The notes under the pieces were generated by a model. That model was not told where the DNA came from and did not search any database. It saw only the letters and a list, made by a program, of their open reading frames with translations. Source: Bacillota bacterium (lineage in GTDB: Bacteria; Bacillota; Clostridia; Christensenellales; CALWSW01). From it: DNA of 8,387 bases. Shown here piece after piece: positions 1 through 5,619 of the stretch (position 1 is the first letter of the stretch; each line of letters begins with the position of its first letter). The stretch lies in contig JAEYFO010000208.1 in NCBI GenBank assembly GCA_023402915.1, positions 1 through 8,387 on the forward strand, in the 5' to 3' direction. Position numbers and translations under genes: made by a program.

Positions 1-80
1 GCCGACAGCGTGATCAGTCCCGCGATGGAGCAGACGTTGAGGATCTGGCAGTGGTTGCCCTGGGCCTTCATCTGCGGGAT
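1..80 (-). pseudogene. Internal fragment of a short-chain dehydrogenase/reductase (SDR)
   Basis: Reading leftward from position 80, the frame gives 26 residues beginning IPQMKAQGNH and continuing with ILNVCSIAGL. This matches the SDR segment covering the end of helix 4, strand beta-5 (consensus I-V-N-x-S-S-x-A-G) and the catalytic Ser, here the S of NVCS. In SDR enzymes this Ser acts with a Tyr-x-x-x-Lys motif about 13 residues later, which would lie outside the window. The fragment has no start codon or N-terminal Gly-rich NAD(P) motif; it begins exactly at a GATC site where the ccsA reading frame loses similarity. The call rests on 26 residues, so substrate and subfamily cannot be given. 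It is probably foreign to its neighbour; see the junction entry. Confidence 0.6.
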
Positions 81-83
81 CCC
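76..83. other. Probable chimeric junction at a GGGATCCC palindrome (BamHI/Sau3AI site)
   Basis: To the right of this site the minus strand encodes ccsA through Trp-Ser-Trp-Asp-Pro. To the left, neither the ccsA frame nor the other two frames continues the expected Lys-Glu-Thr-Trp sequence, while a different frame immediately encodes SDR-like sequence. The switch falls on GGATCC (77-82), with GATC at 78-81. The codons TGG GAT CCC on the ccsA side and ATC CCG on the SDR side each contain part of this site, so two unrelated fragments sharing a GATC end would give exactly this structure. This suggests co-ligation of fragments during cloning or a mis-assembly; a natural rearrangement cannot be excluded from the sequence alone. 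Confidence 0.6.
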
Positions 84-693
84 AGCTCCAGAACGTGGAC
101 CAGGCCTGTTCCGCCCAGATGCAGCCGGAAAGAATGACGACCGTCAGCATCAAAAAGCCGAATGCGATCAGGCGATAGGACAGGTAGTCCATCTGCTTGA
201 GCGTCGCGCTCTGTTCGTCCCCGTCCTTTTTGCACTGAATCAAATACTTCAGGCCGACACAGGCGGAAACGGCGAAGGACGCATAGGAGAACACGGCCGC
301 GCCGATGTGCAGGCCGAACCAGGCGGAGCGCAGCGCGGGCATCAGGTCGGTGATCTCGCGGGGCAGCAGCGCCGCGTAGGAGAGAACCAGGAACACGACC
401 GGCAGCGCGATGTTGCCCAGCCAGGACGCTTTGAGCTTGAAGTGCATCAGCAAATACATCAGCGCAATGCCCCAGGAGAAGGCTGTTGCAAATTCAAACT
501 GATTGGACAAAGGCAGGCGTCCGGCAACCACGCCGCGCGCGATGATATAACCGCTGTGGAGCGCGAAGCCCGCAACAAATACCCACCAAGCAACGTTTCG
601 GAGCGTTTCCTTTTTGAAGATACTGCCGCAGAACTGGAGGATCGTCGCCGCCAGATACAGCACCAGGCCACCGAAAAACAAAACATTGAGCAT
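76..693 (-). CDS. ccsA: Cytochrome c biogenesis protein CcsA/ResC, C-terminally truncated
   Basis: This is the heme-handling membrane subunit of System II cytochrome c maturation. With ResB it delivers heme to the CXXCH motifs of apocytochromes on the outer face of the membrane. The 206 residues up to the break contain several hydrophobic segments (about 4-22, 35-52, 68-84, 92-110, 127-150 and 175-191). They include the conserved region WFGLHIGAAVFSYASF (125-140, His129 a likely external heme ligand) and the start of the WWD motif, WAEQAWSTFWSWDP (193-206). Family members normally continue with Lys-Glu-Thr-Trp and two or more further membrane helices. Here the code runs open but without similarity to position 1, so the true C-terminus is missing. 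The start is ATG at 691-693, preceded by GAGGGG in the last codons of resB and only 6 bases after the resB stop codon, suggesting translational coupling. Some databases call the same family CcsB, because naming is inconsistent. Confidence 0.9.
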
Positions 694-699
694 CTTGAA

Positions 700-1932
700 T
701 TACCCCTCGCTTTCTTCAAGTTCCAGATCGATCTGGGTTTGCAGGCCCACGTTGCTCTTCGGGCCGGAAATGGCGTAACCGCCATGATGCACCGTCACAT
801 ACACAGGCGCGTGGAAGAAGCACAGCCACAGTCCCACGATCATCAATCCAAACGAGAGATAAAGCATACCCATCAGGATCGTCGAAACCGTTTTGACCAG
901 AACGCCCGCCGCCATGACCGGCGCGTTGAACGTAAAGTAGATCCCGCCGCACTCGAGCGTTTCGCCCGGCGTGACCACACCCTCCTTGACGTCGTTCTCG
1001 CCGTTTTGGATAGCGATCTGATAGATGGGGTCTTCGTAAGTGCCGCTGTTGAGCAGGGAGACCTTGCCCTCTTCGTCCGTTTCATAGGCCGGATAGCAGC
1101 CGACATACATGATGCCCGCATTTTCCGACACGGTCAGCATCGTCGGTTCATCCAGCGTAATCTCGTCCGTGCCACCCGTTTCGGGATTTTTGATCGTCAG
1201 GGAACCCTTGACGCCGTAGGTCGATTGATAGTACTTGTGGCCGCCGAAGGACATGGGATAGTTGACGCTGATCTCACCGGTCTTTTCCGCACCGTTTTTC
1301 GCCGTCACAGTCAGAGTGCTGACGTAGTCGATCTTGCCGTCCTCGTCCGTCAAACGGAAATCGTTGACCTGAATTTTCGTCCCATCGGACAGCGTCGTGC
1401 TTTCGCCCGGCAGGATCGTATACTCGTCCGACACGGCAGAATACAGCGCCGCGCCCGCAAAAATCATCACCAGCAGAATGGAAAGATGGGTCACGAACGA
1501 TCCGTAATGCCCCAGCTTGTTTTTGAAATAGACCGTCACGCCGTCGCGCTTCTCGGCCTTGAAGCGCTGCTTTTGCAGGAACGCCTCGAGCTTATCGCTC
1601 TTTTTCCCGGAAAGCTCTGTCTTTGCCGGAACCTTCGCCGCCCGTTCTATCCCCTCGCGCGCCGCTTTTGTCGTCAGGCGCAGGCGGGTGAGCGAGCACA
1701 GAATCAGATTGAGACCCAGCAGCGCCAGCAGCGCGATAAAATAGGGCGTTGAGAAAATGTGATCGAAGCCCAGCGCCCGGATCGTATTCGCAACGCTGCT
1801 TCCGTACTGTGCTTCGTAATACGCAGCTTCTTTTCCCTGAAGCACCACGGAGCCCACCAGCGAGCAAGCCACGATCAGCGCAAGCAAAATCACGCCAAAG
1901 GTCATGGAGCGCAGAAATTTGATGATTTTCAA
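700..1932 (-). CDS. resB: Cytochrome c biogenesis protein ResB (Ccs1/CcsB)
   Basis: ResB partners CcsA in the System II cytochrome c synthase: it spans the membrane and presents apocytochrome and heme on the outer face. The 410-residue protein has the family layout: helix 1 at about 10-31, helix 2 at 64-82 (YFIALLALLGLNLILCSL), helix 3 at 142-166 with conserved His149 in FVTHLS, a long extracytoplasmic domain of about 180 residues rich in beta strand, and helix 4 at about 351-373 followed by a short cytoplasmic tail. I chose the TTG at 1930-1932 as the start because GGGGAGG (1939-1945) lies 6 bases upstream and the protein then begins at the expected cytoplasmic segment before helix 1. The in-frame ATG at 2047-2049 would add 39 atypical residues and lies upstream of the predicted promoter. 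It is the first gene of an operon with ccsA. In related bacteria such pairs serve cytochrome c nitrite reductase or other c-type cytochromes; none is in view here. Confidence 0.92.
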   Translation of the reverse strand: MKIIKFLRSMTFGVILLALIVACSLVGSVVLQGKEAAYYEAQYGSSVANTIRALGFDHIFSTPYFIALLALLGLNLILCSLTRLRLTTKAAREGIERAAKVPAKTELSGKKSDKLEAFLQKQRFKAEKRDGVTVYFKNKLGHYGSFVTHLSILLVMIFAGAALYSAVSDEYTILPGESTTLSDGTKIQVNDFRLTDEDGKIDYVSTLTVTAKNGAEKTGEISVNYPMSFGGHKYYQSTYGVKGSLTIKNPETGGTDEITLDEPTMLTVSENAGIMYVGCYPAYETDEEGKVSLLNSGTYEDPIYQIAIQNGENDVKEGVVTPGETLECGGIYFTFNAPVMAAGVLVKTVSTILMGMLYLSFGLMIVGLWLCFFHAPVYVTVHHGGYAISGPKSNVGLQTQIDLELEESEG

Positions 1933-1981
1933 ATCGATCCTCCCCGATTTGCCGCTTCCTGCGGCGCGTTTTCGACATATT

Positions 1982-2010
1982 ATTTTAATCGATGCTACAG
2001 CAAATTGCAA
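1982..2010 (-). promoter_or_regulatory. Sigma-A promoter of resB-ccsA
   Basis: On the minus strand TTGCAA (2005-2010) and TAAAAT (1982-1987) are separated by exactly 17 bases, placing the transcription start near 1975 and giving a leader of about 43 nt before the TTG start codon of resB. The -35 box overlaps a perfect 14-bp palindrome described separately. Confidence 0.6.
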
Positions 2011-2020
2011 ATGCATTTGC
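2007..2020. promoter_or_regulatory. Perfect palindrome GCAAATGCATTTGC, candidate operator
   Basis: The 14 bases are their own reverse complement. With one imperfect flanking step the symmetry extends to TTGCAAATGCATTTGCCAA (2005-2023). It covers the -35 box of the resB promoter, so a bound dimeric regulator would block RNA polymerase. The regulator is not identifiable from the sequence; no nearby gene is an obvious candidate. Confidence 0.4.
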
Positions 2021-2040
2021 CAATGTCGCAACAATACAGT

Positions 2041-2225
2041 ACAAAACATCTAAAAACAGCGCATCTTTCGTGCAAACCGCCTAAATCAGGCCGTTTCCGG
2101 ACGCAAGCGCCGCCAAATCCAGGCGCTTTTCGCCCGCTTTTTGAAAAAATTCCCACCACTTTTGAAAACATCTATGGTTTTCATCCTGCGGGCAGTGCGA
2201 AATTCCCACGTTTTTTTCATCTTGC
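2041..2225. other. Non-coding stretch with two small hairpins and a short direct repeat
   Basis: No convincing gene lies between the resB promoter and the promoters of the rightward operon. It holds a 7-bp stem (AAGCGCC 2105-2111 with GGCGCTT 2122-2128) followed by TT and CGCCC, which is weakly terminator-like on the plus strand. It also holds a 6-bp stem (GAAAAC 2164-2169 with GTTTTC 2177-2182), and the decamer AAATTCCCAC occurs twice (2147-2156 and 2200-2209). None of these can be assigned a function. The open plus-strand frame through this region lacks a ribosome binding site and recognisable protein sequence. Confidence 0.4.
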
Positions 2226-2254
2226 TTGAATCCGTCGTGCGAAGTGCGTACAAT
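2226..2254 (+). promoter_or_regulatory. Upstream promoter candidate for the DUF4491 operon
   Basis: TTGAAT (2226-2231) and TACAAT (2249-2254) are 17 bases apart, predicting a transcript start near 2261 and a leader of about 155 nt to the ATG at 2417. It is weaker than the second promoter at 2305-2333. Confidence 0.4.
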
Positions 2255-2304
2255 AAGTTCTGTTAGGTTTCCGGAACATTTATTACATCATATAAATATT
2301 CCTC

Positions 2305-2333
2305 TTGCAATATTCCTTTTGAAACAGTATAAT
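2305..2333 (+). promoter_or_regulatory. Main sigma-A promoter of the DUF4491 operon
   Basis: TTGCAA (2305-2310) and a perfect TATAAT (2328-2333) are separated by 17 bases. The start of transcription should be near 2340, giving a leader of about 77 nt. An imperfect tandem repeat, AATATTCCTCTTG (2295-2307) and AATATTCCTTTTG (2309-2321), overlaps the -35 box and spacer and could be a regulator site. Confidence 0.65.
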
Positions 2334-2416
2334 GCCTGTGAGTTTGTTCTGTTTTCGACAATTCTGACTCACAGTTTCCGGCGTCCATTCTGTTTTTCTG
2401 AGAGGAGACTACCTTC

Positions 2417-2725
2417 ATGAATTTTCTGGGAATCATCACGGGCGTGATCTGTTTTGCCGCCATCGGCCTGTTTCACCCCATCGTCATCAAAGCGGAATAC
2501 TATTTTTCCAAAAAAGTCTGGCCCGTGTTTCTTGCTGCCGGACTGCTGTTTCTTTTCGCTTCCCTCTGGGTCAACGACCCGCTGCCCGCGTCCGTGCTCG
2601 GCGTTTTGGGCTGCTCGAGCCTTTGGAGCATTCCGGAGCTTTTCGAGCAGGAAAAGCGCGTGGAAAAGGGCTGGTTCCCCCGGCGCGGCGAAACAAAAGA
2701 AGAGATGGAAAAGAGACAAAAATGA
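2417..2725 (+). CDS. DUF4491 family small membrane protein
   Basis: The 102-residue protein has three hydrophobic segments (about 4-22, 34-51 and 57-72) followed by a charged C-terminal tail, so it is probably an integral membrane protein with the tail in the cytoplasm. Features I recall as conserved in DUF4491 are present: GLFHPIVIKAEYYF at 17-30, SSLWSIPELFEQEKRVEKGWFP at 67-88. Its function is unknown in the family and I do not infer one. The ATG at 2417 is preceded by AGGAG (2403-2407) with 9 bases between. It is the first gene after a strong promoter, and the DUF364 gene begins 84 bases beyond its stop codon with no convincing terminator between, so the two are probably co-transcribed. 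Confidence 0.85.
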   Translation: MNFLGIITGVICFAAIGLFHPIVIKAEYYFSKKVWPVFLAAGLLFLFASLWVNDPLPASVLGVLGCSSLWSIPELFEQEKRVEKGWFPRRGETKEEMEKRQK

Positions 2726-2809
2726 CGCTTTTGCGCCTCCGGCATTTTCGGCGGGCGGAGCGTTTCGCTTTGGCGGCTCATCCCGATCCGACTCAGGAGG
2801 TATGCTTGC

Positions 2810-3556
2810 ATGTGGTCTCTTTATGACGACCTGATCGATTCCGTTTCCAAAGATATTACCGTGGAGAGCGCCGTTTCCGGCCACCGCTGGACGATGCTGC
2901 GCACCAGCGACGGGCGCACGGGCGTCGCCATGACCATGGAAGGCGCGCAGTTTCCTTCCTGCCGGCCCGAATCGTTGGTTGGCACGTCCCTTCAGGAAGC
3001 GGCCGCTCTGGTCAAATCCTGGAATTTTACGGACGCTTCGTTCGGCACAGCGGCGCTCAACGCCTTCTATAACACCGCGGAAAACGCCGCCCGCCTGACC
3101 CGGCACATCAGTCCCACCGCCGGAACAGCGCAGCAGGAGGACGCTTTCGTGGCGTACCAACCGTTGGTTGAAGGGAAAAAGGTGGCTGTTATCGGCCATT
3201 TTCCCATGCTGGAACGGTCATTTTCGCCCATTTGCACCCTCTCGATCCTGGAGCGCGACCCCCGGCCGGGCGATTATCCCGATTCGGCGTCGGAGTTCCT
3301 TCTGCCGGAGCAGGACTACGTTTTCATCACCGGCTGCACGTTGACCAACAAGACGCTGCCCCGGCTGCTTCAGCTGTCGCAAAACGCTCATACGATCCTC
3401 GTCGGCCCCTCCACGCCCCTTTCGCCCGTGCTGTTTTTCTATGGCGTCAACGATCTTTCCGGCTTCGTGGTCAAGGAGGAAACCGGCTGCCGCGAGGCGG
3501 TGGAGCGCGACGCCAATTTGTTCGACTGCGGAAAAATGGTGCGCATCCTTGGCTGA
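2810..3556 (+). CDS. DUF4213/DUF364 domain protein (putative heavy-metal chelation family)
   Basis: The 248-residue soluble protein resembles the family with an N-terminal enolase-N-like DUF4213 domain (about 4-90) and a C-terminal Rossmann-like DUF364 domain (about 120-246). Recognisable DUF364 segments are KVAVIGHFP (124-132), the LERDPRPGDYPDSASEFLLP region (147-166), DYVFITGCTLTNKTLPRLL (169-187) and ILVGPSTPLSPVLFFYGV (196-213). The family is described as a possible metal chelator from structural and neighbourhood hints; no reaction is established. The start is ATG 2810: AGGAGG (2795-2800) lies 9 bases upstream, while the nearer ATG at 2802 is out of frame and soon stops. It follows DUF4491 in one operon and ends 28 bases before a strong terminator. 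No signal peptide is seen, so it should act in the cytoplasm. Relatives often sit beside metal or cofactor transport genes; here no transporter is adjacent. Confidence 0.85.
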   Translation: MWSLYDDLIDSVSKDITVESAVSGHRWTMLRTSDGRTGVAMTMEGAQFPSCRPESLVGTSLQEAAALVKSWNFTDASFGTAALNAFYNTAENAARLTRHISPTAGTAQQEDAFVAYQPLVEGKKVAVIGHFPMLERSFSPICTLSILERDPRPGDYPDSASEFLLPEQDYVFITGCTLTNKTLPRLLQLSQNAHTILVGPSTPLSPVLFFYGVNDLSGFVVKEETGCREAVERDANLFDCGKMVRILG

Positions 3557-3583
3557 ACATCCAGGGTTTCTCCGATTTTTCAA

Positions 3584-3632
3584 AAAAAGGCCGAACGGTT
3601 CCAGGCATTTCGCCCTGCCGTCCGGCCTTTTT
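3584..3632. terminator. Bidirectional Rho-independent terminator between convergent genes
   Basis: AAAAAGGCCGAACGG (3584-3598) pairs with CCGTCCGGCCTTTTT (3618-3632) with a single A-C mismatch, and an inner CAGG/CCTG pair can shorten the loop. Runs of A on the left and T on the right allow termination in both directions. It serves the DUF364 gene ending at 3556 and the HMA gene ending at 3642. Confidence 0.85.
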
Positions 3633-3641
3633 CTTTGCCGT

Positions 3642-4016
3642 TCAGCCACTGGCTTTTTCGCATTTGAGCATGGTATATCCCGTGTCGAGCACGGTTTTTC
3701 GCAGCAGGCCATCGGACAATTCTGTCTTGCTCCGCACCAGTGCGCTCCGCTCGGAAAGATCGACCGTCGCCCACACGCCATCCAGACGGTTCAAGGCATT
3801 TTCCACCCGCTGCGCGCAGTTTCCGCAGGTCATTCCGTCGATCGTGAGCCGCACGGCATAGGGGTAATGGGCCTTGTTGCGATCCGCCACCCGCACTTTC
3901 CGCTCGGCGTTGGTATCTCCGCCGCCGCAGCAGCCGTTTTTGAGCTTCTTTCGATAGCTGACCACGCCAATGGCGCAAACCGCCAGAATTGCCAGCACGA
4001 TCAAAACATTTTGCAT
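3642..4016 (-). CDS. Membrane-anchored Cys-rich protein with C-terminal HMA metal-binding domain
   Basis: The 124-residue protein begins with one membrane helix (about 3-21), then basic residues and a Cys-Cys-Gly-Gly-Gly motif (29-33), which together resemble small FeoB-associated Cys-rich membrane proteins. After a linker comes a heavy-metal-associated domain (about 53-118) with the metal site MTCGNC (62-67, Cys64 and Cys67) and the typical continuation RVENALNRLDGVWATVDL. HMA domains bind Cu(I) and related soft metals and pass them between proteins; the domain here should face the cytoplasm by the positive-inside rule. I chose ATG 4014-4016, with AAAGGAGA a few bases upstream. An in-frame ATG at 4122-4124 would add 36 charged residues ahead of the helix and has no ribosome binding site. 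The gene stands alone, with its own promoter and terminator; no P-type ATPase or FeoB gene is in view. The metal could be copper or iron. Confidence 0.87.
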   Translation of the reverse strand: MQNVLIVLAILAVCAIGVVSYRKKLKNGCCGGGDTNAERKVRVADRNKAHYPYAVRLTIDGMTCGNCAQRVENALNRLDGVWATVDLSERSALVRSKTELSDGLLRKTVLDTGYTMLKCEKASG

Positions 4017-4157
4017 TGTTCTTCTCCTTTCAGCGTCAAAAGCTGCGCCGCTTTCCTCTTCCCGGCAAAGCATTTCCGGCAGGCATTTTCCCAATGCGTT
4101 TTCAGAATTTTTTGTCCGGTTCATTTTCGCAGCATTATTGCCTTTTCAACGTTCATT

Positions 4158-4173
4158 GTTTGCATATGCTAAC
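4158..4173. promoter_or_regulatory. Near-perfect palindrome GTTTGCATATGCTAAC, candidate operator of the HMA gene
   Basis: Seven of eight base pairs are symmetric around the GCATATGC core. It lies about 5-20 bases downstream of the predicted transcription start of the HMA gene, a usual place for repressor binding. Its length and shape are reminiscent of DtxR/MntR-type metalloregulator sites, but this is a comparison by eye and the regulator is unknown. A further short inverted pair, AACT-ACAC-AGTT (4171-4182), abuts it. Confidence 0.4.
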
Positions 4174-4184
4174 TACACAGTTGC

Positions 4185-4212
4185 ATTATACCGCCCTCCT
4201 TCCGTTTGTCAA
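4185..4212 (-). promoter_or_regulatory. Consensus sigma-A promoter of the HMA gene
   Basis: On the minus strand a perfect TTGACA (4207-4212) and a perfect TATAAT (4185-4190) are 16 bases apart. Transcription would begin near 4178, leaving an unusually long leader of about 160 nt before ATG 4016. A near-perfect palindrome lies within the first 20 bases of the transcript. Confidence 0.8.
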
Positions 4213-4237
4213 CCGGTTCCGCACGATTTTTCAACAA

Positions 4238-4275
4238 AAAACAGCACCCCTGTCGGCAGGCAGAAGCACTGTTTT
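4238..4275 (-). terminator. Rho-independent terminator of cdaR
   Basis: Fifteen-base arms (4261-4275 and 4238-4252) pair with several G-T wobbles around an 8-base loop, and the minus-strand transcript then ends in a run of T through 4236. It begins 15 bases after the cdaR stop codon and ends just before the HMA promoter. Confidence 0.8.
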
Positions 4276-4290
4276 CCGTTTTTCAAAAAC

Positions 4291-5454
4291 TCAGGAGCTT
4301 TCCCGCTGCGAGGCGTATTGCAGCAGGATCATTTTTAAGAGGAGCAGATCGCCGGTGTTCTCCTTGGGCTGGAGCTGCAAGCACTGATCCAGCTTCTTTT
4401 TTCGAAACGCGACGGTATTTTTGTGGACAAAAAGTTCCTCTGCCGTCTGCTCGTAGCGAAAGCCGTTGTCGATCAAATGCTGCGCCGTGCGGAGGGCCTC
4501 GCGCGCGCCGTCGCCCAGCTGTTCTCCAAGCCGGTCCACATAGGGCTGCAACACGTTTTGCCGCACCTCGTCCGGAAGCCCCTCAAACAGGAGATACAGC
4601 AGATTCCGATGGGCAAAATTCAGCAGCCGCGCCCGTTCGCCCATGACGGCGCTCAGGCGGCTCGCGTCGTGATAGGATTTCTGATACCCGCCGATGCCTC
4701 GGTAGAATCCACCCACCCAGCAGCACATCTGGCTGCGCTCCGCCTCGTCCAGCTCCTGCAAGATCGACTCCACATAATCGCCCACCTGCTGCTCAATGCC
4801 CCAGGGAGACACGTCGTTAATGGTCTTGAACACCAGAATGGAACCGGATAATACGACAGAAATGTCCTGCCGCAGGTGCAGACGGCTGCACTTGATGCGC
4901 TCGATGCGTTCTTCCCGCCAGGAAGCGCCCTGCGGCGCAGGAGTGGAAAATTCCATCAGACAGGCCACCCGCGGCAGCGCGAGGTCATACCCGAGGCTTT
5001 CGCCCCAACGCTTGAGGCTGTCGGCATGACCGGCGGCCGTATCGTTGAGCAGACCGGTGACGAACGCTTCTTTGTCGTTGCGGTGCAGATAGAACCGGTA
5101 GGTGCTCTCCTCCTGCTCGAGGATCAGCTCTGCCGCCATCTTGACCAGCCGGCCGATGGGGCGCACTTCGTCCGGATCGCCCGTAATGCCCACCACGCCC
5201 ACCACCGTGCCGCCGCTGAAAATCGGCATGTTGATGCCCGGTTTGACCCCGTGCAGCTCCGTCGCCTCCCGCTCGCTCACTTCGTGGATCGTCCGATCCT
5301 CAATGGCCTTCATGGCCGCTTCGTGGAACGTGCCGATGCGCGACGCGGAACCGCTGCCGATGATGATCCCCCGGTCGTTCATGACATTGATGTTATAGCC
5401 GAGGGTTTTCATCACTTCGTCGGCAATCCGCTGAGCAATCTTTGGGGTAAGCAT
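4291..5454 (-). CDS. cdaR: CdaR family sugar-diacid transcriptional regulator
   Basis: CdaR proteins sense glycerate, glucarate or galactarate-type acids and activate the genes for using them. The 387-residue product has the family order: an N-terminal sugar-diacid recognition domain (about 3-130; note INVMNDRGIIIGSG at 22-35, ATELHGVKPGINMPI at 64-78 and VVGVVGITGDPDEVRPIG at 84-101), a degenerate GGDEF-like middle region (about 140-270), and a C-terminal PucR-type helix-turn-helix domain (about 320-375) with QTAEELFVHKNTVAFRKKKL at 336-355. I chose ATG 5452-5454, with AAAGGAGG a few bases upstream; the upstream in-frame ATG at 5497-5499 has a poorer site. It lies downstream of garK on the same strand with a 165-base gap and has a strong terminator. 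Linkage to glycerate kinase supports the role. The exact ligand is not determinable. The sequence shared between its leader and that of garK may be its binding site. Confidence 0.9.
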   Translation of the reverse strand: MLTPKIAQRIADEVMKTLGYNINVMNDRGIIIGSGSASRIGTFHEAAMKAIEDRTIHEVSEREATELHGVKPGINMPIFSGGTVVGVVGITGDPDEVRPIGRLVKMAAELILEQEESTYRFYLHRNDKEAFVTGLLNDTAAGHADSLKRWGESLGYDLALPRVACLMEFSTPAPQGASWREERIERIKCSRLHLRQDISVVLSGSILVFKTINDVSPWGIEQQVGDYVESILQELDEAERSQMCCWVGGFYRGIGGYQKSYHDASRLSAVMGERARLLNFAHRNLLYLLFEGLPDEVRQNVLQPYVDRLGEQLGDGAREALRTAQHLIDNGFRYEQTAEELFVHKNTVAFRKKKLDQCLQLQPKENTGDLLLLKMILLQYASQRESS

Positions 5455-5619
5455 GAGACTCCCTCCTTTTCTCGGGTTTTCACCGCGCAGGAATTTCAAG
5501 CGTCCAGTCTTTTCTCCTTTTGAAGCCCATCACAGCTGTTTTCGCTCGGGGCTTCGCTCTCACAAAAGCGGCCGGAACCGAATGCTGCCTTGATCGATCT
5601 CAAAAACCCTTCGAACCGT
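5455..5619 (-). other. garK-cdaR intergenic region
   Basis: The 165 bases between garK and cdaR contain no clear terminator and no promoter with both boxes near consensus. The cdaR leader carries the minus-strand sequence AAAAGACTGGA (5503-5513), which also occurs in the leader region of garK (6840-6850). A palindromic GATCGATC core lies close to the end of garK. Co-transcription of the two genes is the simplest reading. Confidence 0.4.

Noticed and set aside
1..206. A genuine CcsA-SDR fusion or a simple frameshift in ccsA
   Set aside because: No frame to the left of position 76 restores the conserved ccsA continuation, and the SDR piece begins in mid-domain, so neither a frameshift nor a functional fusion explains the sequence.
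10..1752. 580-codon open frame on the plus strand
   Set aside because: It lies antisense to ccsA and resB, is rich in Arg, Gln and His as expected for the reverse of GC-rich coding DNA, lacks a ribosome binding site, and has no recognisable family.
1759..2229. 156-codon plus-strand frame covering the divergent gap
   Set aside because: It starts antisense inside resB, crosses the resB promoter and palindrome, and shows no domain or ribosome binding site.
2726..2809. Terminator between DUF4491 and DUF364
   Set aside because: A partial CTCCG/CGGAG stem can be drawn, but it is not followed by a T run, so co-transcription is preferred.
2369..3199. 276-codon open frame on the minus strand
   Set aside because: It is antisense to the DUF4491 and DUF364 genes, spans their promoter-proximal region and gap, and has low-complexity basic composition; the plus-strand genes have ribosome binding sites and family similarity.
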